Positions 1 through 6,204 of a stretch of 12,220 nucleotides of DNA are shown here, piece after piece. A program made the position numbers and the translations under genes. Within the stretch, counting starts at the first letter, position 1; each line of letters starts with the position of its first letter. The DNA is from JANQGH01 sp039177555 (lineage in GTDB: Bacteria; Pseudomonadota; Alphaproteobacteria; DSM-16000; Inquilinaceae): positions 1 through 12,220 of the forward strand of contig JBCDFV010000082.1 of NCBI GenBank assembly GCA_039177555.1, in the 5' to 3' direction. The notes below the pieces were generated by a model, which did not search any database, was not told where the DNA came from, and worked only from the letters and a program-made list of their open reading frames with translations.

Positions 1-117
1 AACGAGATCACGGACAAGGGCTATATCAACCACAGAGCCGTCCGCGAAAGACGGGCCGATCTCGTGGACCGGGTCATGGCCGAAGCGCCTGATAGCGACG
101 TCATTCAGGTCGCTTAG
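1..117 (+). CDS. C-terminal end of an acyl-CoA ligase, probably feruloyl-CoA synthase-like (partial)
   Basis: Frame 1 is open from the first base to a TAG at 115-117 and gives 38 residues; the rest of the gene lies outside the window. The fragment contains EITDKGYINHRAV followed by RRADLVDRV and ends in a short acidic tail. From memory, this resembles the extreme C-terminus of the feruloyl-CoA synthase branch of AMP-forming acyl-CoA ligases, where an E-[IL]-T-D-K-G-Y-[IL]-N motif is followed by an alanine/arginine-rich helix. Such enzymes activate aromatic or fatty acids to CoA thioesters through an acyl-AMP intermediate. The AMP-binding motifs themselves are not visible, so the substrate is inference and another branch of the superfamily is possible. 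No clear terminator follows the stop codon. Confidence 0.5.
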   Translation, partial: NEITDKGYINHRAVRERRADLVDRVMAEAPDSDVIQVA

Positions 118-171
118 ACCGGCCAGTTCGAGCGCCGGGTTGATCGCCCGCGCATTGCGCACCAAGTAAGA

Positions 172-263
172 AGGGCCGCGGCGCCGAGAGGGCCGTGGGC
201 GAGGGCGCCGGCATTGGGCTGGGCCCAGGACCCTATCTCGCTCGTCTAAGAGGAGATGAGAGC
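172..263 (+). promoter_or_regulatory. Structured leader of hsp20, candidate RNA thermometer
   Basis: Three potential stem-loops precede the GTG start of the heat shock gene. The first is a perfect 7-bp stem (179-185 with 204-210). The second is the self-complementary CTGGGCCCAG around 219-228. The third pairs CTCGTCT (241-247) with AGATGAG (254-260), including one G-U wobble, and holds AAGAGG in its loop. The third hairpin takes up part of the Shine-Dalgarno AAGAGGAG (248-255) and ends four bases before the start codon. Alphaproteobacterial small heat shock genes are often controlled by ROSE-type thermometers of this general layout. The pairing is seen in the sequence; the thermometer role is inferred, and the transcription start is unknown. 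Confidence 0.35.
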
Positions 264-731
264 GTGACTCGTTTGTCTTTGTTCAACAGTCCCCTTTTGC
301 TGGGATTTGAGCGCATAGAGCGCAGCCTGGACCGCGTCGCCAAATCGTCGGCCGACGGTTATCCGCCGTACAACATCGAAAAACTGTCCGACGAAAGGCT
401 GCGGATCACCGTAGCCGTGGCCGGGTTCACCCAGGACGATTTGCAGGTCCAAATCGAGGATGATCAGCTGGTCATCCGTGGCAAGCAACAGGACGATCGC
501 GACCGGAACTATCTGCATCGCGGTATTGCCGCGCGGCAATTCCAGCGCAGTTTCGTTCTTGCCGAGGGCATCGAGGTCGAAAACGCCTCGCTGGACAATG
601 GCTTGCTGCATGTCGATTTGCGCCGGCCGATGCCGGCGGTGAAGGTGCGCAAGATCGAAATCAAGCCCGAGGCCAAGCACGACGCCGGCCAAACCATCGA
701 TGTTGGCGCCGATGCGGTTGACGCCGACTGA
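264..731 (+). CDS. Small heat shock protein, Hsp20/alpha-crystallin family (IbpA-like)
   Basis: A 155-residue ATP-independent holdase chaperone that binds unfolding proteins in the cytoplasm and keeps them refoldable by DnaK/ClpB. The N-terminus (MTRLSLFNSPLLLGFERIER) is typical of alphaproteobacterial IbpA-type proteins. The alpha-crystallin domain spans about residues 34-133, with the conserved strand ending in NGLLHVDL (112-119). An I-x-I motif (IEI, 131-133) is where oligomer contacts usually form. I chose the GTG at 264 because AAGAGGAG lies 8 bases upstream and the family N-terminus begins there. A longer reading from 195 would add 23 Gly-rich residues without family support. Its leader can fold, suggesting heat control of translation. 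The DUF1150 gene follows after 32 bp, probably in the same transcript. Confidence 0.93.
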   Translation: MTRLSLFNSPLLLGFERIERSLDRVAKSSADGYPPYNIEKLSDERLRITVAVAGFTQDDLQVQIEDDQLVIRGKQQDDRDRNYLHRGIAARQFQRSFVLAEGIEVENASLDNGLLHVDLRRPMPAVKVRKIEIKPEAKHDAGQTIDVGADAVDAD

Positions 732-763
732 CGATCAGGCTCTTAAGCTTTGAGGACCAAGGT

Positions 764-985
764 ATGACCCCCAACGACACTGTTTCCATGCGCGCCATGA
801 CGCCGACGGATTTCGCGGCCTTGGGCGCCCAACAGATCGCCTACGTGAAGCCGGTCGTCGAGAACGGCGAGGCGGCCTACGCCATCCACAGCGCCGACGG
901 CACACAGCATCTTGTCGTCGACAGTCTGGAAAAGGCGTTCGCCGTCGTTCGGCAGAACGATCTAGAACCGCTCAGCGTCCATTAA
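764..985 (+). CDS. DUF1150 family small protein
   Basis: A 73-residue protein without signal peptide or membrane segment. The central part, from about residue 24 (QIAYVKPVVENGEAAYAIHS) to the end, matches what I recall of DUF1150 (PF06620), a small alphaproteobacterial family of unknown function. It is commonly found next to hsp20 genes. The ATG at 764 has GAGGA 7 bases upstream, and the gene starts 32 bp after the hsp20 stop, so co-transcription is likely. That pairing suggests a stress-related role, but no activity can be read from the sequence. A candidate bidirectional terminator follows. Confidence 0.85.
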   Translation: MTPNDTVSMRAMTPTDFAALGAQQIAYVKPVVENGEAAYAIHSADGTQHLVVDSLEKAFAVVRQNDLEPLSVH

Positions 986-1005
986 CCCACACTGTGACCG
1001 GCGTC

Positions 1006-1037
1006 AGCCCGGTGCCGCGAAGATCGCGCGCCGGGCT
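1006..1037. terminator. Candidate terminator between convergent DUF1150 gene and ptsN
   Basis: AGCCCGG (1006-1012) pairs perfectly with CCGGGCT (1031-1037), and inside it CGCG (1016-1019) pairs with CGCG (1025-1028) around a 5-base loop. It sits in the 51-bp gap between two convergent genes and its last base touches the ptsN stop codon. Neither side has a good T-run, so it is only a moderate candidate. Confidence 0.4.
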
Positions 1038-1495
1038 TAAGCTGCGTGGGCTTCGGCCGTTTCGTTGACCAGCGCCAGCACGCCATCGATATGGTCGCAG
1101 CCGCGCAGCTTTCGGCACAGGTCGTCATTGCGCAGCAGGCGCGCCACGCGGGCCAGGGCCTTCAGGTGGTCGGCCCCGGCTTCCGTCGGGGCCAGCAACA
1201 GAAAGATCAGGTCGACGGGCTGGTCGTCGACGGAGTCGAAATCGACCGGCTCGCGAAGCTTCGCGAAGATGCCATAGACCTTGTTCAGGTCGGGCAGCTT
1301 GCCATGCGGAATGGCGATGCCCCGACCAACGCCGGTCGTGCCCAAGCGTTCGCGTTCAAGAAGCGTGTCGAAGATGACCCGCTCCGGCTGGCCCGTGATC
1401 TTGGAGGCTTTAGAGGCTAACTCCTGCAACGCCTGCTTTTTGCTGGTGGCGTGCATATCCACGATCACGGAACTGTCGGTTAGAAGTCCAAACAT
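1037..1495 (-). CDS. ptsN: Nitrogen phosphotransferase system EIIA component (EIIA-Ntr)
   Basis: A 152-residue PTS EIIA type-2 domain protein, full length for the family. It is the last acceptor of the PTS-Ntr chain (PtsP to PtsO to PtsN) and acts as a regulator rather than a sugar transporter. In other proteobacteria it affects potassium transport, sigma-54-linked functions and carbon/nitrogen balance. The phosphorylatable histidine is His64 in GRGIAIPHGKL (58-67), and LIFLLLAP with the following histidine region (H89) matches the fold. The ATG has AGGGGT about 7 bases upstream. It lies 44 bp downstream of hpf as the last gene of the rpoN-hpf-ptsN cluster, a widely conserved order, and probably shares the hpf transcript. 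Confidence 0.96.
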   Translation of the reverse strand: MFGLLTDSSVIVDMHATSKKQALQELASKASKITGQPERVIFDTLLERERLGTTGVGRGIAIPHGKLPDLNKVYGIFAKLREPVDFDSVDDQPVDLIFLLLAPTEAGADHLKALARVARLLRNDDLCRKLRGCDHIDGVLALVNETAEAHAA

Positions 1496-1539
1496 TCAAT
1501 ACCCCTGTTACGCCGCGACCGAACCGGCCGCGCGCGACA

Positions 1540-2127
1540 TCAGCGAGTGGTTTCGCGGGTTCCGCGTGGGTCGACCCAGCCGACGTTCCCGTCCCGACGG
1601 CGATAGATCATGTTCAGGCCGCCATGCGCGCGATTTCGGAACATAAGCGCGGGCAGTTCGCCCAGATCCAGGCGCATAACGGCTTCGCTGACCGTCAGCG
1701 TGTCCACTGGCTCGGTCATCTCGGCGATAACGACCGGTTGGTCCGGCTCTTCTTGGCCATCGGGCCGGTCGTCGACCTCCGCTTGGAGCACGAAGGCGCT
1801 GGCCTCGATCGCGGGCTCTGCATGGCCGTGCTTGTGATGATCGACAAGCCGCCGTTTGTAGCGGCGCAACCGCTTGGCCATCTTGTCCGCCGCCTTGTCG
1901 AAGGCGGCGTAGGGACCATCGGCCTCGCCGTTGGTCTGCATCTGAATGTTCTTGCCGACATGAACCTTGAGGTCGGCATGGAACAAGTGTTTTTCGCGCG
2001 AAAATACGACGGACGCATCGACGGCGTTGTTGAAGTATTTCGTCGCGGTTGATTGAAGGCTTTCCTCAACGTGGCTGCGCAAGGCGTCGCCCACGTCGAT
2101 ATGTTTGCCTTTGACGGTTAGCTGCAT
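1540..2127 (-). CDS. hpf: Ribosome hibernation promoting factor, long form (HPF/YfiA)
   Basis: A 195-residue long-form HPF, also annotated as sigma-54 modulation protein. The N-terminal ribosome-binding domain covers about residues 1-105, beginning MQLTVKGKHIDVGDALRSHV and including the basic helix KMAKRLRRYKRRL (82-94). A charged linker (about 106-130) follows. The C-terminal dimerisation domain (about 131-188) contains MTEPVDTLTVSEAVMRLDL and the typical GLNMIYRRRDGNVGWVDP. In the family, the N-domain sits at the decoding centre and the C-domain joins two 30S subunits into 100S dimers in stationary phase. It lies 147 bp downstream of rpoN and has its own promoter-like sequence, so it can probably be expressed separately. 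The Shine-Dalgarno is weak (GGA, 6 bases before ATG). Confidence 0.95.
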   Translation of the reverse strand: MQLTVKGKHIDVGDALRSHVEESLQSTATKYFNNAVDASVVFSREKHLFHADLKVHVGKNIQMQTNGEADGPYAAFDKAADKMAKRLRRYKRRLVDHHKHGHAEPAIEASAFVLQAEVDDRPDGQEEPDQPVVIAEMTEPVDTLTVSEAVMRLDLGELPALMFRNRAHGGLNMIYRRRDGNVGWVDPRGTRETTR

Positions 2128-2200
2128 TGACTGTCCAGAAACTCAGGGCCGCCGACCAACCAGGCTGACATCATAACGTCACGTTCGGCAGAGGGCGCGG

Positions 2201-2230
2201 AAAATATGGTCGGCGGGCGGCCAATGTCAA
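2201..2230 (-). promoter_or_regulatory. Promoter of hpf (housekeeping sigma type)
   Basis: On the minus strand, a perfect -35 TTGACA (2225-2230) is followed by an AT-rich -10 reading ATATTT (spacing 17, 2202-2207) or TATTTT (spacing 18, 2201-2206). Expected transcription starts near 2194, leaving a leader of about 65 bases before hpf. It is the only AT-rich patch in a GC-rich 147-bp gap, which adds weight. No sigma-54 GG-N10-GC element was seen here. Confidence 0.6.
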
Positions 2231-2274
2231 CCTGTGTCCTGACTTGTTTTTAACCCATTGATAAGGCTAGGAAA

Positions 2275-3798
2275 TCACAGCCTCAGCACTTTCTCGCGCC
2301 GTCTTCGGGTCGATGACGGGATGCTCATGCCTTCGCGGTATTTTGCCACCGTTCGGCGAGCTATTTCAATTCCTCCCTCACCTAACATGGCGGCGATCTG
2401 GTCGTCCGACAACACCGCATCCGGCGTTTCCGACGCGATCAGCGACTTTATGCGATGGCGCACCGTCTCGGCGGAATGCGCGCCATCGCCGGCGGTCGAT
2501 GCCAAGGCCGTGGTGAAGAAGTATTTAAGTTCGAAAACCCCACGCGGCGTGGCGATGAATTTGTTGCTGGTGACGCGGCTGATCGTGCTTTCGTGCATGT
2601 CGATCGCGCCGGCAATATCGCGCAGAATCAGAGGCTTCAGGCCGCTGATACCGTGGTCGAGAAACGCGCCTTGCTGTCGGATCAGTTCGCTCGCGACGCG
2701 CAGGATCGTATTGGCGCGCTGATCCAGCGCCTTGACCAGCCAGTTCGCGCTGGCCAGCCGGTCGTTCAGATAGTGGCGGTCGGCAGGGCTTCTTGCCGAC
2801 CGGCGCACGGCGGCGTGGTAGTCGCGGTTGACCAACAGGCGCGGTAAAGTCTCCTGGTTCAGCCGCACGGTCCAGCCGCCCGCCCCATCGCCGGTGACAA
2901 TGACATCCGGGACGACGGTTTGCGCCACGTTCTTGGTGAACCGCTCCGCCGGCTTGGGGTCAAGTGCGCGGATTTCGCCGACCATGTCGATGATGTCCGA
3001 CCGGTCCAGCCCGCACAGCCGGCCGAGAACGGCATGGTTGCGCTGGGCCAACAGGTCGAGATGGTCCAGCATCGTCGCCATCGCCGGGTCCAGCCGGTTG
3101 CGTTCGGCCAATTGCAGGGCCAGGCATTCGCGCAAGGACCGGGCGAACAGGCCGGGCGGGTCGAAGCGCTGACACTGTCCCAGCGCGTCCGCCACCCGTT
3201 CGGTCGTCGTGCCCAGGGCCAGCGCGACCTCGGCCACCGAAACGGCCAGATAGCCGGCCTCGTCCAGGCAATCGACCAGATAGCTTGCGATCAGGCGGGC
3301 TTCGCTCTCCTCGATCTCGGTCTGAACCTGGCGTAGCAAATGGTCGCGCAGGCTTTCCGGCGCGCTTGCTATGTCTTCCCAATCGGCCCAATCGGCGCCG
3401 TTACCATCGGCCGGTGCCTGACCGCCCGGTTCGCCCCAACTGCCGAGTTGCCAGCCCGCTTCCGGCTCCCCGGCATCGGCCGGTTTTTCTGAGGTCCAGA
3501 GGTTGGCTTGATCGACGTCCAGCGCCTGGTCGGCGGCGTCGCTTGTGCTCGCGTTATCGGTGACCGTGTCGGTCGGTGCTACCGGCGCCTCGGGCTCGAC
3601 CGCTTGTTCCGGCGCGTCAGGGGCGTCGCCCCCGTCCTCGTCCGCCAGCTCCAGAAGGGGGTTTTCCGCCAGCTCTTTGTCGACATAGGCCGTAAGCTCG
3701 ATGTTCGACAATTGCAGCAGCTTGATGGCTTGCTGCAATTGCGGCGTCATCACCAGCGATTGAGACTGGCGAAGATCGAGGCGCTGGGTCAGGGCCAT
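2275..3798 (-). CDS. rpoN: RNA polymerase sigma-54 factor
   Basis: A 507-residue sigma-54, full length. The glutamine/leucine-rich activator-interacting region I is at residues 1-50 (LRQSQSLVMTPQLQQAIKLL). A long acidic and alanine-rich linker (about 52-145) contains many Asp/Glu/Pro residues. The core-binding region covers about 150-340, and the DNA-binding part ends in the RpoN box ARRTVAKYRE (480-489), nearly invariant in the family and the reader of the -24 element. Sigma-54 directs RNA polymerase to -24/-12 promoters opened by AAA+ activators such as NtrC. The gene starts 15 bp after lptB with only a weak ribosome binding site, so it likely depends on the upstream transcript. The order lptB-rpoN-hpf-ptsN is classic in proteobacteria. 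Confidence 0.98.
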   Translation of the reverse strand: MALTQRLDLRQSQSLVMTPQLQQAIKLLQLSNIELTAYVDKELAENPLLELADEDGGDAPDAPEQAVEPEAPVAPTDTVTDNASTSDAADQALDVDQANLWTSEKPADAGEPEAGWQLGSWGEPGGQAPADGNGADWADWEDIASAPESLRDHLLRQVQTEIEESEARLIASYLVDCLDEAGYLAVSVAEVALALGTTTERVADALGQCQRFDPPGLFARSLRECLALQLAERNRLDPAMATMLDHLDLLAQRNHAVLGRLCGLDRSDIIDMVGEIRALDPKPAERFTKNVAQTVVPDVIVTGDGAGGWTVRLNQETLPRLLVNRDYHAAVRRSARSPADRHYLNDRLASANWLVKALDQRANTILRVASELIRQQGAFLDHGISGLKPLILRDIAGAIDMHESTISRVTSNKFIATPRGVFELKYFFTTALASTAGDGAHSAETVRHRIKSLIASETPDAVLSDDQIAAMLGEGGIEIARRTVAKYREGMSIPSSTRRRREKVLRL

Positions 3799-3813
3799 GG
3801 GGCAAAGCGGGAC

Positions 3814-4650
3814 CTAAAGGCTGAAACGCTCGCCAAGATAGACGCGACGCACATCCTTGTTCGCCACGATGTCGCTTGGCTGGCCTTCCATCAAAACGCG
3901 ACCGTCATGCAGGATATAGGCCCGATCGACGATATCCAAAGTCTCGCGCACATTATGGTCGGTGATCAGGACGCCGATGCCGCGATCGCGCAAATGGCTG
4001 ACCAGATCGCGGATGTCGCCCACCGCGATTGGGTCGATGCCGGCCAGAGGCTCGTCCAACAGCATGAAATGGGGGTGCGAGGCCAACGCCCGTGCGATTT
4101 CGACCCGCCGCCGCTCGCCGCCGGACAGCGCCAGGGCCGACGCGCGGCGCAGATGGGTCAACGAGAACTCGGCCAGCAACTCGTCCAGGATGACGTCGCG
4201 CGCCTCGCGATTCGGTTCGGTCACCTCAATGACGGCGCGGATGTTCTGCTCGACCGTCATGCCGCGAAAGATCGAGGCCTCCTGGGGCAGATAGCCGATG
4301 CCCAGCCGCGCCCGCCGATACATCGGCAGATGGGTCAAATCCTGCCCGTCCAGCTCGATCGTGCCGGTATCGGCCGCGATCAGGCCCATGACAATGTAAA
4401 AGCAGGTGGTCTTGCCGGCGCCGTTGGGGCCCAGCAGGCCGACCGCCTCGCCCCGTTGCAGCCGCAGCGAGACGTCGCGCAAGACCGGCCGCTTGCGGTA
4501 CTGCTTGCCCAGATTGTGGGCGACCAGGCCCTTGTTCTCGCTGACCAGGCGCGGTTTGGCTGCGCTGTCCGACGCGCCGTCCGAACCGGCCTCCACGCCG
4601 GCGTCAGCCACCGTCTCCGGCGGCCTGATCTCGTCCTGCGAAACGGTCAT
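3814..4650 (-). CDS. lptB: Lipopolysaccharide export ABC transporter ATP-binding protein LptB
   Basis: A 278-residue ATPase of the LptB2FGC complex in the inner membrane, which extracts lipopolysaccharide and pushes it along the LptC-LptA bridge. Visible ABC elements are Walker A GPNGAGKT (74-81), Q-loop Gln123 (YLPQEASIFRG), signature LSGGE (175-179), Walker B FMLLDE (195-200) and H-loop His232 (ITDHNV). The YLPQEASIFR and DHNVRETL wording is specific for LptB among ABC ATPases. About 40 residues before the ATPase fold are polar, Glu/Ala/Ser-rich and absent from the E. coli protein. The ATG overlaps the lptA stop as ATGA (4647-4650), so translation is probably coupled. LptF and LptG are not in the window. 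Confidence 0.97.
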   Translation of the reverse strand: MTVSQDEIRPPETVADAGVEAGSDGASDSAAKPRLVSENKGLVAHNLGKQYRKRPVLRDVSLRLQRGEAVGLLGPNGAGKTTCFYIVMGLIAADTGTIELDGQDLTHLPMYRRARLGIGYLPQEASIFRGMTVEQNIRAVIEVTEPNREARDVILDELLAEFSLTHLRRASALALSGGERRRVEIARALASHPHFMLLDEPLAGIDPIAVGDIRDLVSHLRDRGIGVLITDHNVRETLDIVDRAYILHDGRVLMEGQPSDIVANKDVRRVYLGERFSL

Positions 4651-5456
4651 TCGGATGGTGCGTCTTCCGGGACCAGGACGCCGCCGACCAGACCCTGGCC
4701 GTCGGATTGCGCCAGCAAGCGGCTGACGCCGGTGTCGAGATTGACCTCCGCCATATCGCCGGACAGCACGGTTTCGCCGCGCGTGATGCGCACCGAACCG
4801 GACAGGGTCGCGACATTGTTGATCGCGTCGTAGACACCCTCTTCCGCCGTGGCGATGCCGTCGGGGCTGGAAACGCGGACGTTGCCCTGGACCAGAACAC
4901 GGTCCAGTTCCTGCTCGCCGTTCGCACCGGTAACGATGTAAGCGGTGATGGTGTCGGCCTCGACTTGCTGGCCCTCGCGCTCCACGGTCGCATTGCCGCG
5001 CGCTACGGCGACGCCGGTACGCTGATTGTACTCAAGCCGGTCCGAGGCGGTAACGCGGTCCTCTTCCGTTTCGAGCAGAATGTTGCTGCCCGTCAGGACG
5101 AACGTTTCGTCGGTGAGATTGTAGATCGCCCGATCGCCGCGAATTCTGGCCTGTTCGGAATCGATTTCGACGCTGCCCTCGGCGGTCAGGCGATAGATCT
5201 CCGTATTGCCGTCGGCGTCGTCGCGATAGTCGGCCGTCAGCGTGTCGGCCCGGACCTCGTTCTCGCCCTGGCGAACGCGCGCGTCGCCCTGGGCGACATA
5301 TTGCTGGTCCTCGCTACGCCATTCCAGCGCCTCACTGGCGTCGATCTCGATCGGCCCGTCGCCGGTCTCCAGATTCAACAGCTGGGCCGATGCCGTCTGC
5401 GCGGTCAGCAGCCAGGCGCCAGCGGCCAGGCAAAACAGTGTCGATCGCATCTTCAT
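4647..5456 (-). CDS. lptA: Periplasmic lipopolysaccharide transport protein LptA (OstA-like)
   Basis: A 269-residue secreted protein that forms the periplasmic bridge carrying lipopolysaccharide to the outer-membrane LptD/E translocon. A signal peptide is clear: positive MKMR, a hydrophobic core, then TASA-Q with likely cleavage after residue 24. The mature part is a series of short beta-strand units with Gly-x-Val/Ala-x-Val patterns, such as VAQGDARVR, TAEGSVEID, VARGNATVE, VQGNVRVSS and LSGSVRITRG, as expected for the OstA/LptA jellyroll. It is longer than E. coli LptA (185 residues), suggesting extra strands. The ATG at 5456 lies 19 bp after lptC, and its stop overlaps lptB. The position between lptC and lptB supports the call as much as the sequence. 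Confidence 0.92.
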   Translation of the reverse strand: MKMRSTLFCLAAGAWLLTAQTASAQLLNLETGDGPIEIDASEALEWRSEDQQYVAQGDARVRQGENEVRADTLTADYRDDADGNTEIYRLTAEGSVEIDSEQARIRGDRAIYNLTDETFVLTGSNILLETEEDRVTASDRLEYNQRTGVAVARGNATVEREGQQVEADTITAYIVTGANGEQELDRVLVQGNVRVSSPDGIATAEEGVYDAINNVATLSGSVRITRGETVLSGDMAEVNLDTGVSRLLAQSDGQGLVGGVLVPEDAPSE

Positions 5457-5475
5457 GCTCGCGCCCCCCGGGGCA

Positions 5476-6204
5476 TCAATTATCGGTGGCCGGCGCCTCT
5501 GCGCCGCTGCGGTCTACCACCATACGGGCCGGCCCCCGAAAGACAATCGTGGCGCCGCCGTCCTGTACTTCAAAACCGGTCGCGTTGACAGTCGCCTCGT
5601 CCGATACGGCCTCGACAGGCTGGTCGCCCCACACCTCGTTGGCGTTGATGTCGACCATGATTTCCTCGGTGCGGAACACCGCGCCCTGATCGTGCGAGAC
5701 GACGACGTTGCCGCGCAGTTCCACCCGCCCCTTGGTGCGGTCAAAGTGGCCGAACTGCGATTCCACCTGCGCCGTTTCCCCTTCCGACAGGGTGATCGTG
5801 CCGCGCAGATTGTCGAGATCGATCAGTTCGGGGTCGTTGATGTCCTGGTAGGCGAGATCGCCTTCGATCTCGAACGGCCGACCCTCATCGTCCAGGCCCG
5901 TGAAGCGTGGATTGATGATCTGCGCCTCGCCGCTGGCCTGGTACTCCGGTGTGTCCGGACCAGGCCCGGCCTCGACCTGTTCCTCGATGGTCGGCCACAT
6001 GATGACCAGCCCGATCAACACGACGGCCAGCAGCGGCAACAGCAGCTTGAGGATGCCGACGAGGACCGAATGCCCGCGCCCGCCCCTGACCTTGCGCGCG
6101 CGCGGCGTGAAGCGGGAAAGCCTCTCACCGGCCCTCTTGCTGGCGGAGTCACCGCGCCCGGCGCCGGTACCGGCATCGTCCAGCGTTTCCAGCGACGAGG
6201 TCAC
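5476..6204 (-). CDS. lptC: Lipopolysaccharide export protein LptC
   Basis: A 242-residue bitopic inner-membrane protein linking the LptB2FG extractor to LptA. The cytoplasmic N-terminus is about 45 residues and basic, followed by a single membrane helix at about 46-70 (VLVGILKLLLPLLAVVLIGL) and a periplasmic beta-rich domain. Motifs such as INPRFTGLDDEGRPFEIEGD, VELRGNVVVSHDQG and VWGDQPVEA are typical of alphaproteobacterial LptC/YrbK. It starts at a GTG (6202-6204) that overlaps the kdsD TGA as GTGA, pointing to coupled translation. The N-terminal tail is longer than in E. coli LptC, which is about 190 residues in total. lptA follows after 19 bp. Confidence 0.93.
   Translation of the reverse strand: MTSSLETLDDAGTGAGRGDSASKRAGERLSRFTPRARKVRGGRGHSVLVGILKLLLPLLAVVLIGLVIMWPTIEEQVEAGPGPDTPEYQASGEAQIINPRFTGLDDEGRPFEIEGDLAYQDINDPELIDLDNLRGTITLSEGETAQVESQFGHFDRTKGRVELRGNVVVSHDQGAVFRTEEIMVDINANEVWGDQPVEAVSDEATVNATGFEVQDGGATIVFRGPARMVVDRSGAEAPATDN

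Noticed and set aside
232..238. CCTATCT as a heat shock sigma -10 for hsp20
   Set aside because: It matches the CYTATNT form, but there is no CTTG 17-18 bp upstream, and it would remove most of the structured leader.
3508..4833. 441-codon open frame on + opposite rpoN, lptB and the end of lptA
   Set aside because: It is antisense to three certain genes and crosses their boundaries. Its protein has no motif and is Gln/Asp/Arg/Ala-rich, as expected from reverse-strand reading of GC-rich codons.
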